A DNA stretch of 64,000 nt from Pseudomonas triclosanedens (lineage in GTDB: Bacteria > Pseudomonadota > Gammaproteobacteria > Pseudomonadales > Pseudomonadaceae): NCBI RefSeq assembly GCF_026686735.1, contig NZ_CP113432.1, positions 4,267,001-4,331,000 on the forward strand. Direction: 5' to 3'. Both the position numbers and the translations under genes were made by a program. Within the stretch, counting starts at the first letter, position 1, and each line of letters starts with the position of its first letter. Below, piece after piece: positions 1-9,161 of this stretch. Below the pieces are notes generated by a model, which was not told where the DNA came from, did not search any database, and saw only the letters and a program-made list of their open reading frames with translations.

Positions 1-2
1 AC

Positions 3-65
3 CTCCAGTGGCGAAGCATCCGTCTTGGCTCAACGACGACGGCCGCCAGCCGGGATATCCGTTAG
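3..65 (+). CDS. possible 3' end of an upstream gene (partial)
   Basis: The frame that starts at base 3 is open from the window edge to a TAG at 63-65, giving about 20 residues. The stop lies 18 bases before the receiver gene, as expected for an upstream operon partner such as a sensor kinase. A second frame is also open here, so the assignment rests on spacing alone and no family can be recognised. Confidence 0.25.
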   Translation, partial: LQWRSIRLGSTTTAASRDIR

Positions 66-83
66 CTCCAGGGAGAACGCGTC

Positions 84-476
84 ATGCAGGACCGCAAGCT
101 CGCCATTCTGGTCGTCGAGGACCATCCATTTCAGTTGATTGCGATACAGATGCACCTCAACCGAATGGGCTTCTACCATCTGACCCCGGCACTGGATGCC
201 GACGAAGCCAGGCAGGCTTGCCAGCGACGCACGGGGCCGTTCGACCTGTTCCTGTGTGATATCAACCTCCCCGGCACCAACGGGGTTGCCCTGCTCGAAG
301 AGCTCGCGAAATCCGGCCGCATACAGCATGCGGTGCTGCTCAGTTACCAGGGGGAAGACGAATTGCAGACGCTGGAAAAGCACCTGCAGGATATCGGCCT
401 GCCGGTCCTCGCATGCCTGAGCAAGCCGCTGGATCAGGCAATGCTCCTGCGAGCGCTCGACAGAGAATCAGCCTGA
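84..476 (+). CDS. stand-alone receiver-domain response regulator
   Basis: A 130-residue protein that is essentially one CheY-like receiver domain. The acidic pair E12/D13, phospho-acceptor D59 (in CDINLPG), the switch residue S87 and the conserved K114 (in SKP) are all present, so phosphorylation is expected to work. No output domain follows; the stop comes right after the domain. It probably acts by protein-protein interaction in a phosphorelay or with a neighbouring sensor outside the window. A GGGAGA ribosome binding site precedes the ATG. The PAO1 gene at the equivalent place belongs to a Roc-type two-component system, so a role there is possible but inferred. Confidence 0.85.
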   Translation: MQDRKLAILVVEDHPFQLIAIQMHLNRMGFYHLTPALDADEARQACQRRTGPFDLFLCDINLPGTNGVALLEELAKSGRIQHAVLLSYQGEDELQTLEKHLQDIGLPVLACLSKPLDQAMLLRALDRESA

Positions 477-492
477 CGAAACAGTCTGCGCA

Positions 493-840
493 TCAGCCCG
501 CCGGTGCATTGACGGGCTGATCCGGATACCAGGCATCCATCAGTTGCCCCACTGTAAAACTGGCCAGTTCCGGCTGCTGTCGGAGCCATGCCTCGACGAT
601 GGCGCGTTGCTCCTCGCTGACCGACCCGCGGTGCGCCAGGCAGATGAAGCCGTATTCGTCGCAACCGCCGTAGACCATGTCGTTGGGCTCCACGGCATCG
701 GCCGCGAAGCGCTGCATGAATGCGTCGATCGCCTCGGGCGGCTGCCCGTCCTTGTACTGGAAGCTCAATTCGAACCCCAATTCCTGGAACTCATCGACAC
801 ACAGCTTCTTGCGCAAACGACGGGAACGATTGGTGACCAT
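493..840 (-). CDS. yggL: YggL-family (DUF469) protein
   Basis: A basic N-terminus (NRSRRLRKKLCVDEFQELGF) followed by an acidic half is the signature of the YggL/DUF469 family, small proteins reported to bind the 50S ribosomal subunit. I chose the ATG at 840 because a strong AGGAGGT lies just upstream of it; an earlier in-frame ATG at 867 adds nine residues but would ignore this site. The product is 115 residues. It is convergent with the receiver gene, with only 16 bases between the stops, and no clear terminator is visible there. Confidence 0.82.
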   Translation of the reverse strand: MVTNRSRRLRKKLCVDEFQELGFELSFQYKDGQPPEAIDAFMQRFAADAVEPNDMVYGGCDEYGFICLAHRGSVSEEQRAIVEAWLRQQPELASFTVGQLMDAWYPDQPVNAPAG

Positions 841-1107
841 TCGAAAAACCTCCTGCGAGCGGGGCAAAGGACGGCCCCGTCTCGGTTAAATCATCTGTCC
901 GAAGCGGTCCGGACAGGCCATCTGCAACTTTATCAGTTCCACCCACGCCATCTCATGACAACTGGCTCGCAATGCCCAGCGCAACGCGGGACAGCTTGCG
1001 GCATAATGTCCGAGGCTCTGTAGGAAAGGAGCCTTCATTCTTATTGTTGCGCGTCATCTTTTCATTCTTTCAAGTCAATGCCCGACCACTGGGATGTCAC
1101 TTTTCCT

Positions 1108-2553
1108 ATGTTCAAATCACTGCGTGTTCTCGCCCTCGCCACGTTGCTGCCCTTCACCCTGCCGGCACTGGCCCAGATCAACACCACCCTTCCCGAGCGC
1201 GTCGAAAAGGCGCTCAAAGCCAGCAAGCTGACCAATGACGCTCTCTCGCTGGTCATGATTCCGCTGGATGGCCCCGGCAACCCGACCTACTTCAATGCCG
1301 ACGTCTCGGTGAACCCTGCGTCGACCATGAAGCTGTTCACCACCTACGCCGCGCTGGAAATGCTCGGCCCGACCTACCAGTGGCAAACCGAGTTCTACAC
1401 CGACGGCCAGCTCAAGGACGGCGTGCTCAATGGCAACCTCTACCTCAAGGGCGGCGGCGATCCCAAGCTGAACATGGAGAAGCTCTGGCTGCTCATGCGC
1501 GACCTGCGCGCCAATGGTGTCCGCAAGGTCAATGGCGACCTCGTGCTTGACCGCAGCTACTTCAACATTCCGCAGCTTCCGGTGTTCAACGACGATGGAG
1601 GCGACGATAACAAGCCCTTCCTTGTCGGCCCGGACTCCCTGCTGGTCAACCTCAAGAGCGTACGCCTGGTTATCCGCACCGAAGGCGGCAAGGCCACCGT
1701 ACTGATGGATCCTCCCCTGGCCAACGTGCGCATCGACAACCAGGTCCAGGTCAGCAAAGCCGCGCCCTGCCCCGCCTGGCCGAAGCTGCGTTTCAGCCCG
1801 GTCACCCAGTTCGACGGAACCTCACTGGTTGCGACAGGCCAGATCCCGCAAGGATGCAGCGCCCAGACCTACATGTCGCTGCTCGATCATCCGGGCTATA
1901 CCGCCGGTGCGGTGCGTGGCATCTGGCAGGAGCTTGGCGGTTCCATCATGGGCAAGGACCGCGAAGGCAGCGTCCCGAAAGGTGCCACCCTGATCGCCCG
2001 CGCCAACTCGCCGGATGTGGTTGAAGTCATCCGCGACATCAACAAGTTCAGCAACAACACGATGGCCCGCCAGTTGTTCCTGTCGCTGGGCGAGCACTTC
2101 CGCAACGGCGCGGACGCCGATGACGCCCAGGCAGCCCAGCGCGTGGTCCGCCAGTGGCTGGCCCGCAAAGGCATCACCGCGACCCACCTGGTGATGGAGA
2201 ACGGCTCCGGGCTGTCCCGCGATGAGCGCGTCAGCGCCCGGGAAATGGCCGCGATGCTGCAAGCGGCCTGGCACAGTCCCTATGCCGCCGAGTACATCTC
2301 GTCGCTGCCGATCGTGGCGAAGGACGGCACCATGCGCAAACGCCTGCGCGGAACGCCGATGGCCGGGGAAGCACACGTCAAGACCGGAACCCTGAATACC
2401 GTGCGCGCGCTGGCCGGCTTCAGCCGGGATGCGAACGGTCGCAACTGGGTGGTCGTGGCGATTCTCAACAGCAACCGCCCCTGGGGGGCCTCGTCCATCC
2501 TCGACCAGGTGCTGCTGGACCTCTACAGCAGTACCAAGCGCAGCGGCGGCTGA
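1108..2553 (+). CDS. dacB: D-alanyl-D-alanine carboxypeptidase/endopeptidase (PBP4)
   Basis: Penicillin-binding protein 4, a periplasmic class C enzyme that trims D-Ala from peptidoglycan stem peptides and cuts cross-links. The 481-residue product starts with a signal peptide ending at LPALAQ (about residue 23). The active-site SxxK is S72-T-M-K75, an SNN motif lies near the middle, and KTG is followed by TLNTVRALAGF near the C-terminus, the standard S13-family layout. The start at 1108 is preferred over 1078 because it begins directly with the signal peptide (MFKSLRVLALA). In Pseudomonas loss of this protein is known to derepress AmpC. Confidence 0.93.
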   Translation: MFKSLRVLALATLLPFTLPALAQINTTLPERVEKALKASKLTNDALSLVMIPLDGPGNPTYFNADVSVNPASTMKLFTTYAALEMLGPTYQWQTEFYTDGQLKDGVLNGNLYLKGGGDPKLNMEKLWLLMRDLRANGVRKVNGDLVLDRSYFNIPQLPVFNDDGGDDNKPFLVGPDSLLVNLKSVRLVIRTEGGKATVLMDPPLANVRIDNQVQVSKAAPCPAWPKLRFSPVTQFDGTSLVATGQIPQGCSAQTYMSLLDHPGYTAGAVRGIWQELGGSIMGKDREGSVPKGATLIARANSPDVVEVIRDINKFSNNTMARQLFLSLGEHFRNGADADDAQAAQRVVRQWLARKGITATHLVMENGSGLSRDERVSAREMAAMLQAAWHSPYAAEYISSLPIVAKDGTMRKRLRGTPMAGEAHVKTGTLNTVRALAGFSRDANGRNWVVVAILNSNRPWGASSILDQVLLDLYSSTKRSGG

Positions 2554-2561
2554 CCGGCGCC

Positions 2562-2590
2562 AGCGGCCCCGGCGCAAGTCGGGGCCCGCT
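2562..2590. terminator. imperfect hairpin between dacB and the GGDEF gene
   Basis: AGCGGCCCCG and CGGGGCCCGCT can pair around an 8-base loop with one bulge, in the 35-base gap between the convergent stops. There is no U-tract, so this is only a possible terminator. Confidence 0.3.
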
Positions 2591-5003
2591 ACCCCTCGTC
2601 CCGCTCAACGCGATCCCTGCCCAGCCGCTTGGCGCGATACACCGCCCGGTCCACCTTGCGCATCAGGTCATCGGCGCTTTCGCCAGCGACCCAGCCGGCG
2701 ATGCCGAAGCTGGCCGTCACCACTCCAATCCCCTCAATCGAGTGACTACGCAACGCTTCGCACAGCGCCTCGGCCAGGCGAGCGGCCTGCTCCAGCGAAC
2801 TGCCGGGGCAGAGCACCACCAGTTCCTCGCCGCCCAACCTGCAGAATACGTCCACCTTGCGCAAGCGCTGCGCGACACGCTGGCAGAGCGTGACCAGAAC
2901 GGTGTCGCCCGCCTCGTGGCCAAAGCGGTCGTTGATGTCCTTGAAGTGGTCGATATCGAACATCACCAGCGAAAGCGGCTCGCCACTGCGTGAGCAGCGG
3001 GCCATGCCGAGCTCCAGTTGCTCGCGGAAATACCGGCGGTTGTGTACCCCGGTCAGCGCGTCGGTCACCGAGAGCCTGCGCAATTCCAGCTCCGCTTCCT
3101 TGCGCAGGGTCACGTCGGTGGCGATGCCCAGGTACCCGATCAACCCACCGGATGAATCCCGCACGCCGGTAATGATCAGGTTGACCTTGAGCTGTCGGCC
3201 ATCGCGCCGCAAACAAGTCCACTCGTGCTCCTCGTGCCCCTCGCCGACCAGCGCGCCCACCACTTCGAACCCCCGGATCTCCCGCCCCAGCGCCTGCGAC
3301 AGATCATGGGCCCGGCGGCGAATCTCATCCTTTACGAACACATTCTCCGGTACCGGCCGGCCAAGCACCTCCCGCGCGCTGTAACCAAACATGCGCTCGG
3401 CGCCAACATTGAAACTGCGCACGAAACCGCGCAGATCGGTAGAAACGATGGCCACCTGGGTCGCCGCGTCCAGCAGGCCATGCAGGCGATTGTTGACCTC
3501 GCCCAGCTCCAGCTCCGCCGCCTTGCGCGAACTGATATCGGTCTGGGTGCCGATCATGCGCCGTGGCGCGCCATCCGCGGCCCGCTCCATTACCTGCCCG
3601 CGATCCAGCACCCATAGCCAGCGGCCATTCTTGCAACGCAGCCGGTGCTCGCTCTGATACAACGGTGCCTCGCCGCGCAGATGCCGCTGCAGCGCTTCGC
3701 AACGCGCCGTCTGGTCATCCGGGTGGATCCGGCGCAGGCACTCATCGGTAGTCGTGCCGATCTCGCCATCGCGGAAGCCCAGCATCGCCTTCCAGGCGTG
3801 GGAGTAGAACACCTTGCCCAGGTCCACATTCCAGTCCCATACGCCATGTCCGGCACTATCCATGGCAAAATGCAGGCGCGCCTGGTTCTCCTGCAGCTCC
3901 AGCTGATTGGCGCGCAGCTCGGCGGTACGCTCGGCTACCAGCTGCAGCGCGCGCTGTCGCTGGCTCAACAGCGTCAGCACGTAGCCGGCCAGCAGCAACG
4001 AAGTCAACGTGCCACCCAATACTACCCAGAACTGTGGATCCCCCTGATTGCGCTTGAGGAAGTCGGCGGAAGGCTCGATACGGATCAGGTAATCCCTCCC
4101 GGCAAAATCCAGGTGCCGCTCCGCCACCAGTTCCGCCGCCTGAACAGGCAACACTGCGCTGCGATACAAGGGAACATCCGCACGCTGATCCGCACTGTCT
4201 CTGAGCGTCAGCGCCAGTTGCGCCAGGCTGTCCGCATCCATGCCCTGCTCGATCAGCAGGCGATAGCTGATCGCCGCCAGCAGAATGCCCTGCAAGCCGG
4301 CGCGGGTTTCCGCCGTTGGCCCGAGCAAGGCGGGCCGTGGGTAGAAGGGCGCGGCCAGCAGTACGCCAGCGGCATCCGCAGGCGGCGCGCCCGGGAGAAT
4401 CACCGGTATCGAGGCCACCAGTTGCCGCTCGGTGAGCACTTGCTGCGTCAGCTCGCGGCCCGACTCGGTAGAGTTCAGGTCCAGTCCCAGTGGCAGCTCC
4501 TGCAAGTACTCGGAAGCACCGTACAGAACGGGAAAGTAACGCTCGCGCACCTGCGCGGGGACCGGCCGCCCCTGGGAATCCAGCTCATGGATCAGGTAAT
4601 CGAGCATCCCATCGACATGGGCGCGCTCCTCGAAAGCTTCGCGCGCATGCTGCTCCACCCTGGGCAGCCAGGCATACCCCAGGGTGTCACCGAGCAAAGG
4701 ACTGACGAAGTGCTCGAACTCCTCACGCGATACATCGTCGGAGTTCTCGAAGAACCGCCGGACGGACTCCAGCTCGCTCTGCTGCAACGTCAGCCGCTCG
4801 CGCACCCGGTCGATCCGTTCGTTGGCGGCCAGGGCGAACTGCTGTTCCAGCGCCATGCGCGCGTTGCGCCACACATTCCAGCCCAGCAATCCCGTCAGCA
4901 ATAGCCCCGCGACCAGTACGAGACCGGCGGCGCGCAAAGCCTTCTTTTGGCTGACGACTCCCTGAGCGGCGGGCAACTGCTCGAAGGCCGGCAACTGGGT
5001 CAT
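2589..5003 (-). CDS. membrane diguanylate cyclase with CHASE, PAS and GGDEF domains
   Basis: An 804-residue inner-membrane signalling protein expected to make cyclic di-GMP from GTP. An N-terminal membrane segment (about 26-48) and a second one (about 330-350) enclose a periplasmic CHASE-type sensor region; two PAS/PAC units follow, and the C-terminal 165 residues are a GGDEF domain. The active-site loop is GGEEL (724-728), an active variant of GGDEF, and an inhibitory-site RxxD (RKVD, 715-718) lies exactly five residues before it, so product feedback is likely. There is no EAL domain. The ligand of the CHASE domain cannot be read from sequence. It is a single gene between convergent dacB and rlmKL. 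Confidence 0.9.
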   Translation of the reverse strand: MTQLPAFEQLPAAQGVVSQKKALRAAGLVLVAGLLLTGLLGWNVWRNARMALEQQFALAANERIDRVRERLTLQQSELESVRRFFENSDDVSREEFEHFVSPLLGDTLGYAWLPRVEQHAREAFEERAHVDGMLDYLIHELDSQGRPVPAQVRERYFPVLYGASEYLQELPLGLDLNSTESGRELTQQVLTERQLVASIPVILPGAPPADAAGVLLAAPFYPRPALLGPTAETRAGLQGILLAAISYRLLIEQGMDADSLAQLALTLRDSADQRADVPLYRSAVLPVQAAELVAERHLDFAGRDYLIRIEPSADFLKRNQGDPQFWVVLGGTLTSLLLAGYVLTLLSQRQRALQLVAERTAELRANQLELQENQARLHFAMDSAGHGVWDWNVDLGKVFYSHAWKAMLGFRDGEIGTTTDECLRRIHPDDQTARCEALQRHLRGEAPLYQSEHRLRCKNGRWLWVLDRGQVMERAADGAPRRMIGTQTDISSRKAAELELGEVNNRLHGLLDAATQVAIVSTDLRGFVRSFNVGAERMFGYSAREVLGRPVPENVFVKDEIRRRAHDLSQALGREIRGFEVVGALVGEGHEEHEWTCLRRDGRQLKVNLIITGVRDSSGGLIGYLGIATDVTLRKEAELELRRLSVTDALTGVHNRRYFREQLELGMARCSRSGEPLSLVMFDIDHFKDINDRFGHEAGDTVLVTLCQRVAQRLRKVDVFCRLGGEELVVLCPGSSLEQAARLAEALCEALRSHSIEGIGVVTASFGIAGWVAGESADDLMRKVDRAVYRAKRLGRDRVERDEG

Positions 5004-5081
5004 GGGGGATTTCCGCTTTCAGGGCAGAGGGAGGAGTACCCAGTCCTTATAGCAGTTGATGGCAGAATGCCCAGACAGGAA

Positions 5082-5113
5082 CCGATGCGCGGCCATTACC
5101 GGCCGCGCATCGG
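5082..5113 (-). terminator. 13-bp perfect hairpin after rlmKL
   Basis: CCGATGCGCGGCC and its exact complement flank a 6-base loop just after the rlmKL stop. The T-run is short (TT), so it may be a weak terminator or a 3'-end stabilising hairpin. Confidence 0.55.
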
Positions 5114-5118
5114 TCGAA

Positions 5119-7302
5119 TCAGCGCACGCTGATGCGCCAGGCCCGGTGGATCTTGCTGTTGCGCGCGAAGTCCTGGTCCAGCGTCTGCGCACTGATTTCC
5201 TCGACCTGGTAGCGCTCCGCCAGCCCTGCATCCAGCTCGAACTTGCGGAAGTTGTTGGAGAAGTACAGCACCCCGCCCTTGGCCAGGCGCGCCATTGCCA
5301 GATCGACCAGTTCGACATGGTCGCGCTGCACATCGAACACGCCGTCCATGCGCTTGGAGTTGGAGAAGGTCGGCGGATCGATGAAGATCAGCTCATATTC
5401 GCCGCGATCCTCCCGCAGCCACTCCATCACATCGCTCTGCACCAGGCGCTGCTTGTCGGAGAAACCATTCAGCGACAGATTGCGCCGCGCCCAGTCCAGA
5501 TAGGTCTTCGACAGGTCGACGCTGGTTGTGCTGCGTGCACCGCCCTTCGCCGCATGCACGGTCGCCGTCGCGGTGTAGCAGAACAGGTTGAGGAAGCGCT
5601 TGCCCTGGGACTCGCGCTGGATGCGCAGGCGCATCGGGCGGTGGTCGAGGAACAGTCCGGTGTCCAGGTAATCAGTGAGGTTGACGAGGAGCTTCACGCC
5701 GCCTTCCCCGACCTCCATGAAACGTCCCTCGGCGTTCTGCCGCTCGTACTGCTTCTTGCCGGTCTGGCGTTCACGGCGCTTGATCACGATGCGCTCGGTG
5801 GGAATGCCCAGCGCCTGCGGCAGCGCGGCGAGCGCGTCGAGCAAACGGGTCTGCGCCTTCTCCGGATCGATGGACTTGGGCGCCGCGTATTCCTGCACAT
5901 GCGCCCAGTCGCGGTAAAGGTCCACGGCCAGGGCGTACTCGGGCATGTCGGCGTCATACACGCGATAGCACTCGATCTTTTCCTTGCGCGCCCACTTGCC
6001 CAGCGCCTTGACGTTCTTCTGCAGGCGGTTGGCGAACATCTGCCCGCCTTCGCTCAGGCGCGCCTGCTCGATCACTGCCGGGCCCTGCGCGGCAGTCGCT
6101 TCGCTGCGCTCACCCCGCTCGCCGGTCACGAACTGGCGGGGCTCCACATCCAGCATGATCAGCTTGCAAGGCAGCGCGCCGTTCCAGAATGCATACTGCT
6201 TGTGGCTACGAATACCCATGCGTTTGCCCAGTTCCGGCGCGCCGGTGAACACGCCGGCGCTCCAACCCAGGCAGCTCTGGCGCAGGCGCTCGCCCAGGTG
6301 CTGGTAGAGGTACAGCAGGCTGGCTTCGTCACCCAGGCGCTCGCCATAGGGCGGGTTGCAGATGATCAGGCCCTTCTGGCCCTTGTCCGGGCGAGGCTCG
6401 AAGGTCGCCAGTTCACCCTGGTAGATCTTCACCCACTCAGCGAGGCCGGCGCGCTCTATATTGTTACGCGCAGGCTGGATCAGGCGCGGATCGGCTTCAT
6501 AACCACGAATCCACAGTGGCGTCTTCGCCAACCCGGTTTCGGCGCGGTGTTGCGCCTCTTCCACCAGTTTCTTCCAGATCGCTGGCACATGGCCGAGCCA
6601 CTTGCTGAAACCCCAGCGCTCGCGCTTGAGGTTGGGCGCGACGTCGGCAGCCATCAGGCCCGCCTCGATGAGGAACGTACCCACGCCGCACATCGGGTCG
6701 GAGAGTGCACCACCCTCGGCGGCGATCTTCGGCCAACCGGCGCGGATCAGCACGGCGGCGGCAAGGTTTTCCTTCAACGGCGCGGCGCCCTGCTGCAGGC
6801 GGTAGCCGCGCTGGTGCAAGCTGTGCCCGGAGAGGTCGAGCGACAGCACTGCCTGCCCACGGTCCAGGTGCAGGTGCACCCGGATGTCCGGGTTGACCTT
6901 GTCCACTGTCGGGCGCCGGCCAAACTCGGCGCGCAGGTTGTCGACGATGGCGTCCTTGACCTTCAGCGCACCGAAGTGCGTGTTGTCGATGCCCGAGCCC
7001 TTGCCGCTGAACTCCACCGCCAGACTACCGCCGGCATCCAGGTGGTCGCTCCACTGCACGGCGTTCACACCCATGTACAGATCTTCGGCATTGCTCACCG
7101 GGAATCGCGAAAGCACCAGCAGCACCCGATTCGCCAGACGTGACCACAGGCAAAGGCGATAGGCCGTCTCCAGGTCGCCCTGTCCGCGTATCGCCGACAC
7201 CTGCGCGCGAGCCTCGGTCAGGCCGAGCGCCTGGGCCTCGTCCAGCAGCAGGCCATCGAGCCCCTTGGGGCAGGTCAGGAAAAGTTCGTAGTGTTCCGCC
7301 AT
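5119..7302 (-). CDS. rlmKL: bifunctional 23S rRNA methyltransferase (m2G2445/m7G2069)
   Basis: A fused two-enzyme protein that modifies two guanosines of 23S rRNA. The N-terminal half (RlmL) has a THUMP region and the catalytic NPPYGERLG motif of N2-guanine methyltransferases; the C-terminal half (RlmK) has a Rossmann methyltransferase fold with IDPPTFSNSKRM. The length of 727 residues is close to the family norm of about 700-730. The start at 7302 (MAEHYELFLTCPKGL) matches the usual family N-terminus; upstream in-frame ATGs at 7308 and 7338 are less likely. The gene is transcribed away from rmf. Confidence 0.92.
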   Translation of the reverse strand: MAEHYELFLTCPKGLDGLLLDEAQALGLTEARAQVSAIRGQGDLETAYRLCLWSRLANRVLLVLSRFPVSNAEDLYMGVNAVQWSDHLDAGGSLAVEFSGKGSGIDNTHFGALKVKDAIVDNLRAEFGRRPTVDKVNPDIRVHLHLDRGQAVLSLDLSGHSLHQRGYRLQQGAAPLKENLAAAVLIRAGWPKIAAEGGALSDPMCGVGTFLIEAGLMAADVAPNLKRERWGFSKWLGHVPAIWKKLVEEAQHRAETGLAKTPLWIRGYEADPRLIQPARNNIERAGLAEWVKIYQGELATFEPRPDKGQKGLIICNPPYGERLGDEASLLYLYQHLGERLRQSCLGWSAGVFTGAPELGKRMGIRSHKQYAFWNGALPCKLIMLDVEPRQFVTGERGERSEATAAQGPAVIEQARLSEGGQMFANRLQKNVKALGKWARKEKIECYRVYDADMPEYALAVDLYRDWAHVQEYAAPKSIDPEKAQTRLLDALAALPQALGIPTERIVIKRRERQTGKKQYERQNAEGRFMEVGEGGVKLLVNLTDYLDTGLFLDHRPMRLRIQRESQGKRFLNLFCYTATATVHAAKGGARSTTSVDLSKTYLDWARRNLSLNGFSDKQRLVQSDVMEWLREDRGEYELIFIDPPTFSNSKRMDGVFDVQRDHVELVDLAMARLAKGGVLYFSNNFRKFELDAGLAERYQVEEISAQTLDQDFARNSKIHRAWRISVR

Positions 7303-7338
7303 ATGCATATTCCCGGGCCGCAGCCCTGTCTTTTTCAA

Positions 7339-7654
7339 TGAGACTCCGCCAGGGAGCCTCGTTCGGCCATTCGCACGGTCGACTTTCCGCGAACAGCGTG
7401 GATGTTCATTTTCCGGGGAGATAGTTCAACCTGTCTGCGACCTCGGGTCACACATTGCCGGCCCGCTCGTCGGAATGAGAGAAAGTCGCAAATAGACACA
7501 CTTTCAACTTGACCCGCCACAACTCCACATACCCTGCGGGTTACGTCGTGATGGCACTTTCCCGACAGGCAAAAACTTATGGCTTGAACCCATAAGAGTT
7601 AAGTCTTTATGACAAATTGGTTGTTCACAGCCCCTGACGCTTTGGTTAGAACTC
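7339..7654. promoter_or_regulatory. rlmKL-rmf divergent intergenic region
   Basis: This gene-free stretch must hold the promoters of rlmKL (minus) and rmf (plus). The only clear structure is an inverted repeat, CTTATGG (7576-7582) and CCATAAG (7590-7596), with a 7-base spacer, a possible operator. I could not pick convincing -35/-10 pairs. Confidence 0.4.
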
Positions 7655-7787
7655 AGCTTAACCCGTCATCGCAATGGTGGCGGTCGGGGCTTGTCACGCC
7701 GGCAATGAGCCCCATTGGCGGAAGATCCGCCGGGCCTCCCTGGGGGGCCAACGGGACATAACAGTCAACAAGTGAGGGCTACACCCT
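7655..7787 (+). ncRNA. structured 5' leader of rmf (probable rmf RNA motif)
   Basis: The 130 bases before rmf carry several hairpins in a row: GGGGCT/AGCCCC (7686-7691 with 7708-7713), GGCGGA/TCCGCC around a 3-base loop (7717-7722 with 7726-7731), and a G/C-rich GGCC...GGCC element (7733-7749). Finally AGGG (7775-7778) can pair with CCCT (7784-7787) directly before the ATG, which would hide the Shine-Dalgarno sequence. A Pseudomonas-specific 'rmf RNA motif' upstream of rmf is known from comparative genomics, and position and structure fit it. Boundaries are approximate. Confidence 0.65.
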
Positions 7788-8006
7788 ATGAGAAGACTTA
7801 AGCGTGATCCGTTGGAAAGAGCCTTTTTGCGCGGTTATCAGCACGGCATTACTGGAAAATCTCGCGACCTCTGTCCGTTTACCCATCCGACCACTCGGCA
7901 ATCCTGGCTCAACGGCTGGCGTGAGGGCCGTGGCGACAACTGGGATGGTTTGACCGGCGCCGCCGGTATTCAACGTCTGAACCAGATGCAGCACGCAACA
8001 GGCTGA
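7788..8006 (+). CDS. rmf: ribosome modulation factor
   Basis: A 72-residue basic protein that dimerises 70S ribosomes into inactive 100S particles in stationary phase or starvation. The family pattern is clear: MRRLKRDPLERAF, GYQHGITGKSRDLCP, and WLNGWREGRGDNWDG. It lies alone behind a long structured leader and before a strong terminator, consistent with a monocistronic, growth-phase-controlled transcript. The predicted ribosome binding site GAGGG is part of a short hairpin that touches the start codon, suggesting control of translation. Confidence 0.96.
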   Translation: MRRLKRDPLERAFLRGYQHGITGKSRDLCPFTHPTTRQSWLNGWREGRGDNWDGLTGAAGIQRLNQMQHATG

Positions 8007-8067
8007 ATCCACGGATCACACCGACTTCCCCAAGCCGCCCCATCCGGGCGGAAAAGGGCGTAAGCCC

Positions 8068-8091
8068 AAGGGCTCCGAAAGGAGCCCTTTT
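8068..8091 (+). terminator. rho-independent terminator of rmf
   Basis: AAGGGCTCC, a GAAA tetraloop, GGAGCCCTT and a T-run form a classic terminator 60 bases after the rmf stop. The matching A's on the left also allow some function for pyrD on the other strand. Confidence 0.88.
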
Positions 8092-8104
8092 CATTTGCCT
8101 GGCA

Positions 8105-9130
8105 TCAGCCCCGCCTGGCCGCGGCGATGGCATCCACCGCCTCGCGAATCAGCGAGGGGCCCTTGTAGATGAAGCCGGAGTAAATCTGTACCAGGCTCGC
8201 ACCGGCGGCGATTTTCTCCGCCGCGTGAATACCTTCCGTGATACCGCCCGCGGCGATGATCGGCAGGCGCCCACCCAGTTCGCCGGCCAGCACTTTGACG
8301 ATGTGAGTGCTCTTCTCGCGCACCGGTGCACCGGACAGGCCGCCGGCCTCTTCACCGAACGGCAACCCCTCCACCCCCTCGCGGCCAAGTGTGGTGTTGG
8401 TGGCGATCACCGCATCCATGCCCGCCTCCACCAGCGCTGCGGCTACCATAGCGGTCTCTTCGTCGCTCATGTCGGGGGCGATCTTGATCGCCAGCGGTAC
8501 GCGACGACCGTGCTGCACGGCCAGGTCTTCCTGGCGCTGACGCAGAGCTTCGAGCAGTTGCTTGAGCGAATCGCCGAACTGCAGGCTGCGCAGGCCGGGG
8601 GTATTGGGCGAACTGACGTTGACCGTTACGTAGCTGGCGTGGGCGTACACCTTGTCCAGGCAGATCAGGTAGTCGTCCACCGCGCGCTCGACCGGCGTAT
8701 CGAAGTTCTTGCCGATGTTGATGCCCAGCACGCCGCGATATTTGGCGGCCTTCACCCGCTCAACCAAGTGATCGACGCCGTGGTTGTTGAAGCCCATGCG
8801 GTTGATGATCGCGGTGGCCTGTGGCAGGCGGAACAGGCGCGGTTTGGGATTGCCCGGCTGTGGCCGCGGCGTGACGGTGCCGATCTCGACGAAGCCGAAA
8901 CCCAATTGTGCGAAACCATCGATCGCATCGCCGTTCTTGTCCAGGCCCGCCGCCAGGCCGACAGGGTTGGCGAACTCCAGCCCCATCACCTTGACCGGCA
9001 AGCTCGCCGGCGCCTTGGCGAACAGGCCGTTGAGGCCAAGACGGCCACCGGCACCGATCAGGTCGATGGACAGTTCGTGGGACGTTTCCGGGGAAAGCTT
9101 GAAAAGGAGCTCACGGGCCAGGCTGTACAT
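8105..9130 (-). CDS. pyrD: dihydroorotate dehydrogenase (quinone), class 2
   Basis: The membrane-associated FMN enzyme that oxidises dihydroorotate to orotate with quinone, the fourth step of UMP synthesis. The product of 341 residues has the N-terminal helix for membrane contact ([19 protein letters not shown]), the FMN-binding [12 protein letters not shown], the class-2 active-site region [12 protein letters not shown] containing the catalytic serine, and the C-terminal AAGGI...[11 protein letters not shown] phosphate-binding loop. The start at 9130 matches the family; a long upstream extension of the frame is not coding. Confidence 0.95.
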   Translation of the reverse strand: MYSLARELLFKLSPETSHELSIDLIGAGGRLGLNGLFAKAPASLPVKVMGLEFANPVGLAAGLDKNGDAIDGFAQLGFGFVEIGTVTPRPQPGNPKPRLFRLPQATAIINRMGFNNHGVDHLVERVKAAKYRGVLGINIGKNFDTPVERAVDDYLICLDKVYAHASYVTVNVSSPNTPGLRSLQFGDSLKQLLEALRQRQEDLAVQHGRRVPLAIKIAPDMSDEETAMVAAALVEAGMDAVIATNTTLGREGVEGLPFGEEAGGLSGAPVREKSTHIVKVLAGELGGRLPIIAAGGITEGIHAAEKIAAGASLVQIYSGFIYKGPSLIREAVDAIAAARRG

Positions 9131-9161
9131 GGTCGGGCATCGGTCGGCAAAATGGGGCGCT

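Noticed and set aside
5056..7143. 695-codon plus-strand frame opposite rlmKL
   Set aside because: Antisense shadow; the sense strand carries both methyltransferase motifs.
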